Shown here: positions 34,166 to 43,902 of the stretch, piece after piece
How the letters are laid out: the number at the start of each line of letters is the position of its first letter
Position numbering within the stretch: position 1 is the first letter of the stretch
Assembly: GCA_963758365.1 (NCBI GenBank)
Contig: CAVWVB010000001.1
Location: forward strand, 2,542,001 to 2,606,000
From: Dokdonella_A sp963758365
Lineage (GTDB): Bacteria > Pseudomonadota > Gammaproteobacteria > Xanthomonadales > Rhodanobacteraceae
Length of the DNA stretch: 64,000 bases
Reading direction: 5' to 3'
Notes under the pieces: generated by a model
The model's input: the letters and a program-made list of their open reading frames with translations, nothing else
Database searches by the model: none
What the model was told of the DNA's origin: nothing
Translations under genes and position numbers: made by a program

Positions 34166-37100
34166 ATGTCTTCCCCATCGCATAGCAACCTCGGCGCGCA
34201 ACGGCACTGTCTGCTCTCGAATGGCACCTACAGCGTGATGCTCGGCGAGAGCGGATCGGGCTTCAGCCGCTGGCGCGACCGCGCGCTCACCCGCTGGCGC
34301 GAGGACGTGACCCGCGATGCCTGGGGCACGTGGCTGCTGCTGCGTGACGAGGATTCGGGCGCGGTCTGGTCCGCATCGCGGCAGCCGTACGCCATCTGTG
34401 CGGACGAAGACGAAGTCACGTTCGGCAGCGGCTGCGCGACGTTCAGGCGTCGCTGCGCGGGACTGGCCAGCGTGCTGGATGTCGCCGTGGCCGCCGATGC
34501 CGACATCGAGCTGCGGCGCCTCGTGCTGACCAGCCACAGCGCGCATGCGCGCACGATTTCGGTCACCTCGTATGCGGAACTGGTCGTCGGCGCGATGGCC
34601 GCGGACGATGCGCATCCCGCGTTCTCGAAGATGTTCGTGCAGACCGGGTGGGACGCGCGGCGCGGCCTGTTGCTGGCGACCCGGCGCCGGCGTGCGCAGC
34701 GCGACTCTGAAACCTGGGTCGCGCAGACCCTGCAGGTTGCCGGCGAACCGGTCGACGCGCGATTGGGCCACGAAACCGATCGTGCGCGCTTTCTCGGTCG
34801 CGGCCGTACGCTGCGCAACGCGCTCGCCATGCAGCCGCACGCGGCGCTCTCCAGCAGTACCGGTTGCGTGCTCGATCCGGTGTTCAGTCTGCGCCGCGAG
34901 GTGCGGATCGAGCCCGGCGCGAGCAAGACGCTGTTGCTGTGGACGCGCGCTTCCGACTCGCGCGACGGCGCGTCGGCACTGGACGGCTGCCTGCGCGACG
35001 CGCAAGCCGCCGCGAACCTGTTTGCCGGTGCGCGTGCGCATGCGGAAGCAACCCGCGAACGGTTCGGGATCCGGTCCGGTCCGGCCGCCGCGCAATGCGC
35101 GTGCTGGCTCGACGCGGTGCTGCTCAGCGATCCCGCGCGGCGTGCCGCGCCCGCGGCACGCGCGCGCGGCCGCGGTGGTCCGCCGACGCTCTGGTCCGCG
35201 GGCATTTCCGGCGACCGTCCGATCCTGCTGCAGTGCCTTGGCAGCGCAAGCGATCTCGCGTGCACGCAGGAGCTGCTGCTCGCGCAGGCACTCTGGCGCA
35301 GCCAGCGACTCGCGGTGGACGTCGTGCTGCTCAACGCCGCGGCCGGCGCCGAAGGCGACCAGTTGCAGGCTGAACTCGCGTCGCGCGTGAACGCGCAGCA
35401 GGCCCGCCTGAAGACCGGCGATGCCGCGGTCAAGGCCGAGGTGTTTGCATTGCGCGATATCGGCGACGACCTGCGCGACGGTCTGCTGACTGTCGCGCGC
35501 GTCGTGCTGGGCTGGTCCGACGCGTGCGCCGCGGACGCGCCCGCATCGCCTGCGCCGACGCCCGCGGCGGCGCCGCTCGTCACCGCGACGACGGCGGTCG
35601 CCGCGCGACCCGCGGCCGCGTCGCCGGAACTCGAATTCGACAACGGCTTCGGCGGCTTCGGAGAACGCGGCGATACCTACCGCATCCGCCTCGATGGCGA
35701 CCGCTGCACGCCCGCACCCTGGGTCAACGTGATCGCGAATCCCGGGTTCGGCTGCCTGCTCTCGGCCGAGGGCGGCGGCTACAGCTGGTCGCTCAACAGC
35801 CAGCAGAATCCGCTCACCCCGTGGCCCAACGATCCGGTCAGCGACAGCCCGCACGACGTGCTGTACCTGCGCGACGAGGACACCGGCGCGGCGTGGAGCG
35901 CGACCGCGTTGCCGATGCGCGTCGCCGGCGCGATCTATGACGTGATTCACGGCAAGGGCTACAGCCGCTTCTGCACCGATGCGCACGACATCGAGCTCGA
36001 ACTGACCGTCTGCGTGCCCATCGCCGATCCGCTCAAGCTGTCGCGCCTGCGCCTGCGCAACCGCTCCGCGCGTGCGCGCCGGCTCGTCCTCATCGGCTAC
36101 GTCGAATGGGCCCTCGGCGCGAATGGCACGACACCCGCGGCGTTCGTGGTCACGTCGCTCGACGAGCGAACCGGCGCGGTGTTCGCGCGCAACCGATGGC
36201 GCAGCGACTTCGACCAGCGCGTCGCGTTCTACGATCTGGGCGGCCTGCAGTCCTCGCTGACCGGCGATCGCACGGAGTTTCTGGGCCGCTTCGGCGGCGT
36301 CGACCGGCCCGCCGCGCTCGCAGCCGATACGCGGTTGTCCGGCCGCCTCGGAGCCGGTCTCGATCCCTGCACTGCGTTGCAGACGCGGATCGAACTGCCG
36401 CCCGGCACCCAATTCGACGTGCTGGTCCTGCTCGGCGATGCGGCCGGCGCGGACGAAGCGCAGGAACTGATCGAAAAGTACCGGGCGAGCGCCTTCGACG
36501 ACGTGCTCGCCGCAGGCACGGCGCGCTGGCGCGATCTGCTCGATGCCGTGCAGGTGCGCACGCCCGATCGCGCGACGGACATCCTGCTCAATGGCTGGCT
36601 GCTGTATCAGGCCCTCGGCTGCCGGGTTTGGGCGCGTACCGCCTACTACCAGGCCAGCGGCGCCTACGGCTTCCGCGACCAGTTGCAGGACGTGATGGCC
36701 CTGTGCGTGGGCCGGCCCGATCTCGCACGCGAGCACCTGCTGCGCGCCGCAGGCCGCCAGTTCGCCGAGGGCGACGTGCAGCACTGGTGGCTGCCGCCGG
36801 CCGGCGCGGGCATCCGCACGCGGATCAGCGACGACCGCGTCTGGCTCGCATTCGTCGCCGCGCACTACGTCGGCGTGACCGGCGACGATGGCGCGCTCGA
36901 TGTCGAGTTGCCGTTCCTAGCCGGCCAGGCGATCGCCGCCGACGCGAGCGAAGCCTTCTTCAGGCCCGAGGTATCGTCGCGCACGGCCAGCGTGTACGAA
37001 CATTGCGCGCTCGCAATCGATTCGAGCCTGACCCGTGGCGCGCACGGCCTGCCGTTGATCGGCACCGGCGACTGGAACGACGGCATGAACGCGGTCGGCG

Positions 37101-38074
37101 CGCAGGGGCGCGGCGAGAGCAGCTGGCTCGGCTGGTTCCTGCTCGCGACGATCGACGCGTTCGCGGCGCTCGCGGAGCGGCGCGGAGACCATGAGCGCGT
37201 GGCACGCTGGCGCGATCATGCCGCGGGCCTGCGTACCGCGCTGGAACGCGCATGGGATGGCCGCTGGTATCGCCGCGGCTACTACGACGACGGCTCTCCG
37301 CTCGGCTCGCACGAGAACGACGAATGCCGGATCGATACGATCGCGCAGTCGTGGAGCGCGCTGGCCGGCGCGCAGGACCCGCAGCATTCCGCACAGGCGA
37401 TGGCGTCGGTCGACCGCATGCTCGTGGACCGCGACCATCGCATCGCGCTGCTGTTCACGCCGCCGTTCGATCGCGGCGCCCAGAATCCCGGCTACATCAA
37501 GGGCTATCCGCCCGGCGTGCGCGAGAACGGCGGCCAGTACACGCATGGCGCGATCTGGTCGATCTTCGCGTGGACCCGCCTCGGCGACGGTGATCGCGCG
37601 GGCGAGCTGTTCGACATGCTCAATCCGATCCGCCACAGCGACAGCGCCGAAGCGATCGCACGCTACAAGGTCGAACCCTACGTTTCCTGTGCAGACGTGT
37701 ATTCGGTCGATCCGCATGCCGGACGCGGCGGCTGGACCTGGTACAGCGGCTCCGCCGCGTGGCTCTATCGCGCGGGCCTCGAGGCCCTGCTCGGCTTCCA
37801 TCTGCAGGGTGATCGCCTGCGCATCGATCCGTGCATCCCCGCGCACTGGCCCGGTTTCGAGCTCACGTACCGCCGCCGCGGCCCAGGCGACGTCGTCAGC
37901 GTGTACCGAATCGGTGTGGAGAATCCGCGCCGCGTCGCGTGCGGCGTAGCCATGGTCGAACTCGACGGCCACGTGCTCGACGCGGGCGCCGCGGTCGCGC
38001 TGGCCGACGACGGAGGCACGCACGTGCTGCGTATCGTGCTTGGTCCGGAATCCGCGGCACGCGCGCGGACCTAG
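34166..38074 (+). CDS. GH94 family protein resembling the C-terminal part of cyclic beta-1,2-glucan synthase
   Basis: 1302 residues; AGGA lies just before the ATG at 34166. Two GT36/GH94 N-terminal-type beta-sandwich repeats: about 15-270 (LLSNGTYSVMLGESGSGFSRW) and about 510-770 (IANPGFGCLLSAEGGGYSWS). A helical catalytic GH94 domain follows to about 1200, with GTGDWNDGMN near 966-975 (DWND carries the catalytic acid in GH94 phosphorylases), GYIKGYPPGVRENGGQYTH and GGWTWYSGSAAWLYRAGLE. The match is to NdvB downstream of its GT84 synthase and PF10091 domains, and to 1,2-beta-oligoglucan phosphorylases. No membrane segments or GT84 domain, so phosphorolysis rather than synthesis is likely. Confidence 0.9.
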   Translation: MSSPSHSNLGAQRHCLLSNGTYSVMLGESGSGFSRWRDRALTRWREDVTRDAWGTWLLLRDEDSGAVWSASRQPYAICADEDEVTFGSGCATFRRRCAGLASVLDVAVAADADIELRRLVLTSHSAHARTISVTSYAELVVGAMAADDAHPAFSKMFVQTGWDARRGLLLATRRRRAQRDSETWVAQTLQVAGEPVDARLGHETDRARFLGRGRTLRNALAMQPHAALSSSTGCVLDPVFSLRREVRIEPGASKTLLLWTRASDSRDGASALDGCLRDAQAAANLFAGARAHAEATRERFGIRSGPAAAQCACWLDAVLLSDPARRAAPAARARGRGGPPTLWSAGISGDRPILLQCLGSASDLACTQELLLAQALWRSQRLAVDVVLLNAAAGAEGDQLQAELASRVNAQQARLKTGDAAVKAEVFALRDIGDDLRDGLLTVARVVLGWSDACAADAPASPAPTPAAAPLVTATTAVAARPAAASPELEFDNGFGGFGERGDTYRIRLDGDRCTPAPWVNVIANPGFGCLLSAEGGGYSWSLNSQQNPLTPWPNDPVSDSPHDVLYLRDEDTGAAWSATALPMRVAGAIYDVIHGKGYSRFCTDAHDIELELTVCVPIADPLKLSRLRLRNRSARARRLVLIGYVEWALGANGTTPAAFVVTSLDERTGAVFARNRWRSDFDQRVAFYDLGGLQSSLTGDRTEFLGRFGGVDRPAALAADTRLSGRLGAGLDPCTALQTRIELPPGTQFDVLVLLGDAAGADEAQELIEKYRASAFDDVLAAGTARWRDLLDAVQVRTPDRATDILLNGWLLYQALGCRVWARTAYYQASGAYGFRDQLQDVMALCVGRPDLAREHLLRAAGRQFAEGDVQHWWLPPAGAGIRTRISDDRVWLAFVAAHYVGVTGDDGALDVELPFLAGQAIAADASEAFFRPEVSSRTASVYEHCALAIDSSLTRGAHGLPLIGTGDWNDGMNAVGAQGRGESSWLGWFLLATIDAFAALAERRGDHERVARWRDHAAGLRTALERAWDGRWYRRGYYDDGSPLGSHENDECRIDTIAQSWSALAGAQDPQHSAQAMASVDRMLVDRDHRIALLFTPPFDRGAQNPGYIKGYPPGVRENGGQYTHGAIWSIFAWTRLGDGDRAGELFDMLNPIRHSDSAEAIARYKVEPYVSCADVYSVDPHAGRGGWTWYSGSAAWLYRAGLEALLGFHLQGDRLRIDPCIPAHWPGFELTYRRRGPGDVVSVYRIGVENPRRVACGVAMVELDGHVLDAGAAVALADDGGTHVLRIVLGPESAARART

Positions 38075-38883
38075 TCGTGCGGCGGCGCGGCCTCGTCGCG
38101 AGCAAGCGTGCCCTGCGCGGCCAGCGTGCCCGATGCGGTGGCGGGGCCGCGCAGAATCCACTCGAACGCGACGCCGATGACCGCGCCAAGCAATGGGCCG
38201 GCGACATAGATCCACGTGCTCGCCATGTCACCGCGCACGAGATCGGGTGCGAGCGAGCGCACCGGGTTCATCGAGGCGCCCGTGATCGGCGCGGCCCAGA
38301 GTCCGGCCAGTGCGATGTAGCCGCCGACCGCGATCGCGCCGTTGGCACCGATGTTGCGCGCGCCGGCCGCGGTACCGAGGATCGTGTTCACCAACCCGGC
38401 CGTGAGCACGATCTCCATCGCAAGCGCGGTGCCGATTCCCACGTCCGCGCCCGGCACCGTCGCACCCAGGTCACCGACCATGCCGAACAGCGCGCGCAGC
38501 AACACGGCCGCCGCGATCCCACCGACCGCCTGCGCGAGCAGGTAGCCGGGCACGCGTCGCCACGGGAAATTGCGCCGCAGCGCGAAGGCCAGCGTGACTG
38601 CGGGATTCAGGTGCGCGCCGCTCACGGTGCCCATGAAATAGATGATCGCCATGACCATGATCCCAGGCGCGACCACGACCATCGCGAGCGACACCTGGCC
38701 GCCGCTGCGTGCGGCGACGACGCCGCCACCGGCGGCGACGAGCACGAGCAGGAAGGTGCCCCAGGCCTCGGCGAACAGCCTTCGCCACTCCTGCAGCGGA
38801 TCGAGGAAGTCGGGGGGCGGCTGTGTCTGCACCATGCGCTCGCGCGCGGCGGCATGTTGCGGGATCGTACGATGGGATGTCAT
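38071..38883 (-). CDS. MIP/aquaporin family channel
   Basis: 270 residues with six transmembrane segments. First half-helix motif NPA at 93-95 (SGAHLNPAVTLAF); the second is NPV at 206-208 (GASMNPVRSLAPDL) rather than NPA. Length and the ASMNP-RSLAPDL pattern suggest an AqpZ-like channel. The N-terminal 35 residues before the first helix are long for the family. Its stop codon overlaps the stop of the convergent GH94 gene by three bases at 38071-38074. It follows the P-type ATPase gene by 85 bases and may be the last gene of that operon. Confidence 0.92.
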   Translation of the reverse strand: MTSHRTIPQHAAARERMVQTQPPPDFLDPLQEWRRLFAEAWGTFLLVLVAAGGGVVAARSGGQVSLAMVVVAPGIMVMAIIYFMGTVSGAHLNPAVTLAFALRRNFPWRRVPGYLLAQAVGGIAAAVLLRALFGMVGDLGATVPGADVGIGTALAMEIVLTAGLVNTILGTAAGARNIGANGAIAVGGYIALAGLWAAPITGASMNPVRSLAPDLVRGDMASTWIYVAGPLLGAVIGVAFEWILRGPATASGTLAAQGTLARDEAAPPHD

Positions 38884-38968
38884 GGCGTGGGCACCTCCGC
38901 GGCGTCGGTCTTCGCGTTCGTGCTTGCGTATCGACAGCAGTTCGCGCTTCGCGCATCGATCCTGTCCT

Positions 38969-41527
38969 TCATTTTCCTTTCCTCGTCAAGCTCGTCGATC
39001 TCCGCTCGTGGAACCCCGCGCCGCCGGACTCCGCAGGCGCGGCGGCCGCGCGCGCGTGCACCGGCCCGTCGAGCACGCGATACGCGAGCAGCTTCACGCG
39101 ATCGCCGACCAGCGCCCAGGCCAATGCATAGGCCCACACGAACCCGGCCCACCGCCAGCCGAGTGCGGGCATCAGGAAGCCGTACACCGCGATCAGCGTC
39201 GCCACGGCCTGGGTGCCGAATACCGCCATCCATAGCGCGCGCGCGGGACGGATCGACCAGAACGGCCCGCGCGTGCGCGTGAGGAAGATCGTCAGGTGGC
39301 CCGCCACCGACAGCATCAGGTACATCATCGGTTGCAACTGCGCGCGCGAGAGCCCGAACACGCGTTCGCCGAGGAAAAACAATCCGAACGCGGCGATCGG
39401 GCCGACTACGCCGAGCACCGAGGCCACGCCGAGCACGACGCGCATGTTCCACGCCTCGGGTGCGTTGCCGTAGTGCACGTTGTCGTACGCGATCGACAGG
39501 ATGGCGCCGTCGTTGAGCAGGGCGAGCATCACGATCATCACCGCGGTCAGCGGATAGAAGTTGAACACGAGGATTGCCGCGGTCATGAACAGCAGCACGC
39601 GCAGCGTCTCGGCGATGCGGTAGATCGCGTAGCTGTTCATGCGCTGAAAGATCTTGCGGCTTTCCTTGATCGCATCGATGATGATCGACAGCCCCGGCGT
39701 CATCAGCACGATCGAGGCCGCCGCGCGCGCCGCGTCGGTCGCATCCGAGACCGCGATGCCGCAATCGGCCTTCTTCAAGGCCGGCGCGTCGTTCACGCCG
39801 TCACCGGTCATGCCGACGATGTGTCCGTGGCGCAGCAGCACGTCGACGATCTGGAACTTGTGCTCGGGGAACACCTGGGCGAACCCGTCTGCCTGCTCGA
39901 TCGACGCGACCGTCGCGGCGCTATCGGCCGCGTTGGGGTCGCCCAGCATGCCGGCGTCGAGGATGCGCGTGCCGAGGCCGAGCCTGCGCGCGGTCTCCTC
40001 GGCGATCGCAAGCGCATCGCCGGTGACCATGGTGACCTTGACCCCCATCGCGCGCGCGGTGTCGATAGTCGCCCTCGCGTCGTCGCGCGGAGGATCGAAC
40101 AACGGCAGCACGCCGACGAGGCGCCAGTCGCCCGCGTGGTCGGCGCGGGCGACCGCGAGCGAACGGAATCCACGCGCGGCGAACGCGTCGACGGCCTTGT
40201 CCATCGCGGGCTTCACGCGGCCGGCGTCCGCGACGAGCGCGAGGATCACCTGCGGCGCCCCCTTGGACACGCTGAACGTTGCGCCGCCGTCCTTCGTGCG
40301 CACGCTGGCCTCGGTGCGCTTGTGCACCGGATCGAACGGCGTGAAATGCAGGATCTCGAATCCGGCAAGCACGGCCTTGTCCGCCACGCCGCCGAGCACG
40401 GCGAGGTCGATCGTGTCGTCGTTGTCCGCACACGAAGCGAGCGCGCCATCGAGGATGACCTGCGCCGCGGACACGCCATCGGCGCAATAGGGGTCGCCGA
40501 GGGTCAGCTTGTTCTGGGTCAAGGTGCCGGTCTTGTCGGCGCACAACACGTCGACGCCCGCGAGTTCCTCGATCGCGACCAGCCGGCTCACGATCGCCTT
40601 CTTCCGCGAAAGGGCGCGCGCGCCGACCGCCATCGTCACCGACAGCACGGTAGGCATCGCGACCGGAATCGCGGCCACGGTCAGCACCAGCGCGAACTGC
40701 AGCGTGGAGAGGACCGGGTCGCCACGCAGGACCGCCACGACGATGATCGCGGCGACCATCACCGCGGCAAGCACGATCAGGTAGTTGCCGATCCGCAGCA
40801 CGGCGCGCTGGAAATGACTCGCGGTGCGCGCGTGCGCGACGAGACTTGCGGTCTTGCCGAAGTACGTGCCGGCACCGGTCGCGTAGACCAGCGCGGTGCT
40901 CTGGCCGCGGCGCACGATCGAACCGGAGAACACCGCGTCACCCGGATTGCGCGTGGCCGGCAGCGACTCCCCGGTCAGCGCGGACTGGTCGACCGACATC
41001 GGATCGCCGTCGAGCAGCCGCGCATCGGCCGGCACGATGTCGCCGAGCCGCAACTGGATCACGTCACCGGGTACGAGCTCGCGCGCGGGCGGCGTGGCCC
41101 AGGCACCGTCGCGCATGACCCGGGTGCGCGTCGCGAGTCTGGCTTTCAGCGCCGCGATCGCGTTGCCGGCCGCATGCTCCTCCCAGAACCCGATCACCGC
41201 GTTGGTCACCAGCAACAGCAGGATGATGGAGAAATCCGGCCAGTGGCGCACGGCGCCGGACAGGATCACGGCAACCTCGATCATCCACGGGATCGGACCC
41301 CAGAAATAGCCGAGGAATTTGAGGACCGGATTGGTCTTCCGTTCCGCGATCTCGTTCGCCCCGTAGCGTGCGAGCCGGCGTTGCGCCTCGGCCGCGGCGA
41401 GTCCATGCGGCGAGGCATCGAGCAATTTCTCGAGCTCGGCGAGCGGAAGCGTCTGCAGGCTCGGCGGTGCGGCCACGGCGGACCCCGCTCGCGAAGCAGG
41501 AGCCGCTGCGGCGCCCTGCGCGGTCAC
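38969..41527 (-). CDS. plasma-membrane-type H+-transporting P-type ATPase (P3A)
   Basis: 852 residues. Phosphorylation site D331 in CADKTGTLTQNK, TGES at 185-188, and PVAMPTVLSVT at 288-298, the form found in fungal, plant and bacterial P3A proton pumps; hinge motif GDGVNDAPALKKADCGIAV. About ten transmembrane helices. It would pump protons out at the cost of ATP. Its start overlaps the phosphoketolase stop (ATGA), so the two are translationally coupled. Cation specificity is inferred from the subfamily. Confidence 0.9.
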   Translation of the reverse strand: MTAQGAAAAPASRAGSAVAAPPSLQTLPLAELEKLLDASPHGLAAAEAQRRLARYGANEIAERKTNPVLKFLGYFWGPIPWMIEVAVILSGAVRHWPDFSIILLLLVTNAVIGFWEEHAAGNAIAALKARLATRTRVMRDGAWATPPARELVPGDVIQLRLGDIVPADARLLDGDPMSVDQSALTGESLPATRNPGDAVFSGSIVRRGQSTALVYATGAGTYFGKTASLVAHARTASHFQRAVLRIGNYLIVLAAVMVAAIIVVAVLRGDPVLSTLQFALVLTVAAIPVAMPTVLSVTMAVGARALSRKKAIVSRLVAIEELAGVDVLCADKTGTLTQNKLTLGDPYCADGVSAAQVILDGALASCADNDDTIDLAVLGGVADKAVLAGFEILHFTPFDPVHKRTEASVRTKDGGATFSVSKGAPQVILALVADAGRVKPAMDKAVDAFAARGFRSLAVARADHAGDWRLVGVLPLFDPPRDDARATIDTARAMGVKVTMVTGDALAIAEETARRLGLGTRILDAGMLGDPNAADSAATVASIEQADGFAQVFPEHKFQIVDVLLRHGHIVGMTGDGVNDAPALKKADCGIAVSDATDAARAAASIVLMTPGLSIIIDAIKESRKIFQRMNSYAIYRIAETLRVLLFMTAAILVFNFYPLTAVMIVMLALLNDGAILSIAYDNVHYGNAPEAWNMRVVLGVASVLGVVGPIAAFGLFFLGERVFGLSRAQLQPMMYLMLSVAGHLTIFLTRTRGPFWSIRPARALWMAVFGTQAVATLIAVYGFLMPALGWRWAGFVWAYALAWALVGDRVKLLAYRVLDGPVHARAAAAPAESGGAGFHERRSTSLTRKGK

Positions 41528-43899
41528 GCAGGCGTGCTCCAGGTCCAGTTGCGCACTTCCGGCAGATCCTCGCCGAAGGTCTCGATCTGGTGTTTGTGCG
41601 CGACCAGCTTGTCCTTTAGCCGCTGCTTCAGGTACACGCCCGCGTCCGCGGTCTGCGGCAAGCGGTCGATGCTGTCCATCGCGAGGTGGAAGCGGTCGAG
41701 TTCATTCAGCACCGTCATGTCGAACGGCGTCGTGACCGTGCCTTCCTCCTTGTAGCCGCGCACGTGGATGTTGTCGTGATTCGTGCGCCGGTAGGTCAGG
41801 CGGTGGATCAGCCACGGGTAGCCATGGAATGCGAAGACGACCGGCTTGTCGGTCGTGAACAGCGCGTCGAACTCGCTGTCGTTAAGGCCGTGCGGATGTT
41901 CCGAGCGCGGCTGCAGCCGCATCAGGTCGACGACGTTGACGACGCGGATCTTCAGCGCGGGCAGGTGCTCACGCAGGACCGATACCGCGGCCAGGGTCTC
42001 CAGCGTCGGCACGTCGCCGCAGCAGGCCATCACCAGGTCCGGCGCCGCAGCCTGCTCGTCGTTGCTCGCCCAGGTCCAGATGCCGATGCCCGCGCTGCAA
42101 TGCGCGACCGCCGCATCCATCGCGAGCCATTGCGGCGCGGGATGCTTGCCCGCGACCACGACGTTGACGTAGTGGCGGCTGCGCAGGCAGTGGTCGACGA
42201 CCGACAGCAGGCAGTTCGCATCCGGCGGCAGGTAGACGCGCACCACCTCCGCCTTCTTGTTCACGACGTGGTCGATGAAGCCCGGGTCCTGGTGCGTGAA
42301 GCCATTGTGGTCCTGACGCCAGACATGCGACGCGAGCAGGTAGTTCAGCGATGCGATCTTGCGGCGCCACGGCAGTCCGGCGCTGACCTTGAGCCACTTC
42401 GCGTGCTGGTTGAACATCGAATCGACGATGTGGATGAATGCCTCGTAGCAGTTGAAAAGGCCATGCCGGCCGGTCAGCAGGTAGCCCTCGAGCCAGCCTT
42501 CGCATTGGTGTTCGCTGAGCATTTCCATGACGCGCCCGCTCGGCGCGAGGAATTCGTCGCCCGCCACGCGCGCGGCGTCCCACTGGCGCGCGGTAGCGTC
42601 GAACAGCGCCTCGAGGCCGTTCGACAGCGTCTCGTCCGGGCCGAACACGCGGAAGTTGCGCGCGGCATCGTTGAGTCTCGCGACGTCGCGCAGGAACGGA
42701 CCGAGCACGTGCGTGTCGCCGATGCCCGGCGCACCGGGATGCGGCACCGCGCACGCGTAGTCGCGAAACTCGGGCAGGCGCAGGTCGTGCAGCAGCATGC
42801 CGCCGTTCGCATGCGGATTGGCGCCCATGCGCCGCGCGCCGCGCGGCGCAAGGTCGGCCAGTTCGGCGCGCAAGCGCCCGTTCGCATCGAACAGTTCGTC
42901 AGGCCGATAGCTGCGCAGCCAGTCCTCGAGCTGGCGCAGGTGTTCGGGCGGCGTCGTCGCCGACACCGCGATCGGCACCTGGTGCGCGCGGAACGTGCCT
43001 TCGACGGCACGGCCATCGACGAACTTCGGTCCGGTCCAGCCCTTGGGCGACTTGAGCACGATCATTGGCCAGCGCGGGCGCTCGCGGTTGCCGTTTTCGC
43101 GCGCATCGAGCTGGATCGCCCGGATCCGTTCCACCGCGGCATCGAGCGCGCTGGCCATCGCCTCGTGCATCGGCGCCGGATCGTCACCCTCGACGAAGGC
43201 CGGCTCCCAGCCGTAACCGCGCAGCAACTGCTCGAGCTCCTCGTGCGTGATCCGCGCGAGCACGGTCGGATTCGAGATCTTGTAGCCGTTCAGGTGCAGG
43301 ATCGGCAGCACGGCACCATCGGTCGCCGCATCGAGGAACTTGGTCGAGTGCCAGGCCGTGGCCAGCGGCCCGGTTTCCGCCTCGCCGTCGCCGATCACGC
43401 AGGCGACGACGAGCCCCGGGTTGTCGAACACCGCGCCGAAGGCATGGCTCAGCGAATAACCGAGCTCGCCGCCCTCGTGGATCGAACCCGGGCACTCGGG
43501 CGAAGCGTGGCTCGGAATCCCGCCCGGAAACGAGAACTGGCGGAACAACCTGCGCAGGCCCTGCTCGTCCTGGCTGACCTGCGGGTAGATCTCGCTGTAG
43601 CTACCCTCGAGGTAGGTGTTGCCGACCATCGCCGGGCCGCCATGGCCGGGACCCGAGATGTAGATCATGTCGAGGTCGTATTTCCGGATGATCCGGTTCA
43701 GGTGCACGTAGATGAAGTTCTGCCCGGGCGTCGTGCCCCAGTGGCCAAGCAGCATGCGCTTGACGTCTCCGAGCACGAGCGGGCGCCTGAGCAGCGGGTT
43801 GTCGAACAGGTAGATCTGCCCGACCGCGAGGTAATTGGCCGCGCGCCAATAGGCATCCATGCGACGCAGAAGATCGGGTGTCAGGGTCGGATTCTTCAT
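41524..43899 (-). CDS. xfp: phosphoketolase (xylulose-5-phosphate/fructose-6-phosphate)
   Basis: 791 residues, the usual length. Thiamine-diphosphate family features: YISGPGHGGPAMVGNTYLEGSYSE, GELGYSLSHAFGAVFDNP, VIGDGEAETGPLATAWHS, NPHANGGMLLHDLRLPEF, RKIASLNYLLASHVWRQDHNG and HPHGLNDSEFDALFT. It splits xylulose-5-P or fructose-6-P with phosphate into acetyl-phosphate and a triose- or tetrose-phosphate. Acetate kinase is encoded three bases upstream in the same operon, which converts the acetyl-phosphate to acetate and ATP. Confidence 0.96.
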   Translation of the reverse strand: MKNPTLTPDLLRRMDAYWRAANYLAVGQIYLFDNPLLRRPLVLGDVKRMLLGHWGTTPGQNFIYVHLNRIIRKYDLDMIYISGPGHGGPAMVGNTYLEGSYSEIYPQVSQDEQGLRRLFRQFSFPGGIPSHASPECPGSIHEGGELGYSLSHAFGAVFDNPGLVVACVIGDGEAETGPLATAWHSTKFLDAATDGAVLPILHLNGYKISNPTVLARITHEELEQLLRGYGWEPAFVEGDDPAPMHEAMASALDAAVERIRAIQLDARENGNRERPRWPMIVLKSPKGWTGPKFVDGRAVEGTFRAHQVPIAVSATTPPEHLRQLEDWLRSYRPDELFDANGRLRAELADLAPRGARRMGANPHANGGMLLHDLRLPEFRDYACAVPHPGAPGIGDTHVLGPFLRDVARLNDAARNFRVFGPDETLSNGLEALFDATARQWDAARVAGDEFLAPSGRVMEMLSEHQCEGWLEGYLLTGRHGLFNCYEAFIHIVDSMFNQHAKWLKVSAGLPWRRKIASLNYLLASHVWRQDHNGFTHQDPGFIDHVVNKKAEVVRVYLPPDANCLLSVVDHCLRSRHYVNVVVAGKHPAPQWLAMDAAVAHCSAGIGIWTWASNDEQAAAPDLVMACCGDVPTLETLAAVSVLREHLPALKIRVVNVVDLMRLQPRSEHPHGLNDSEFDALFTTDKPVVFAFHGYPWLIHRLTYRRTNHDNIHVRGYKEEGTVTTPFDMTVLNELDRFHLAMDSIDRLPQTADAGVYLKQRLKDKLVAHKHQIETFGEDLPEVRNWTWSTPA

Positions 43900-43902
43900 G
43901 GG

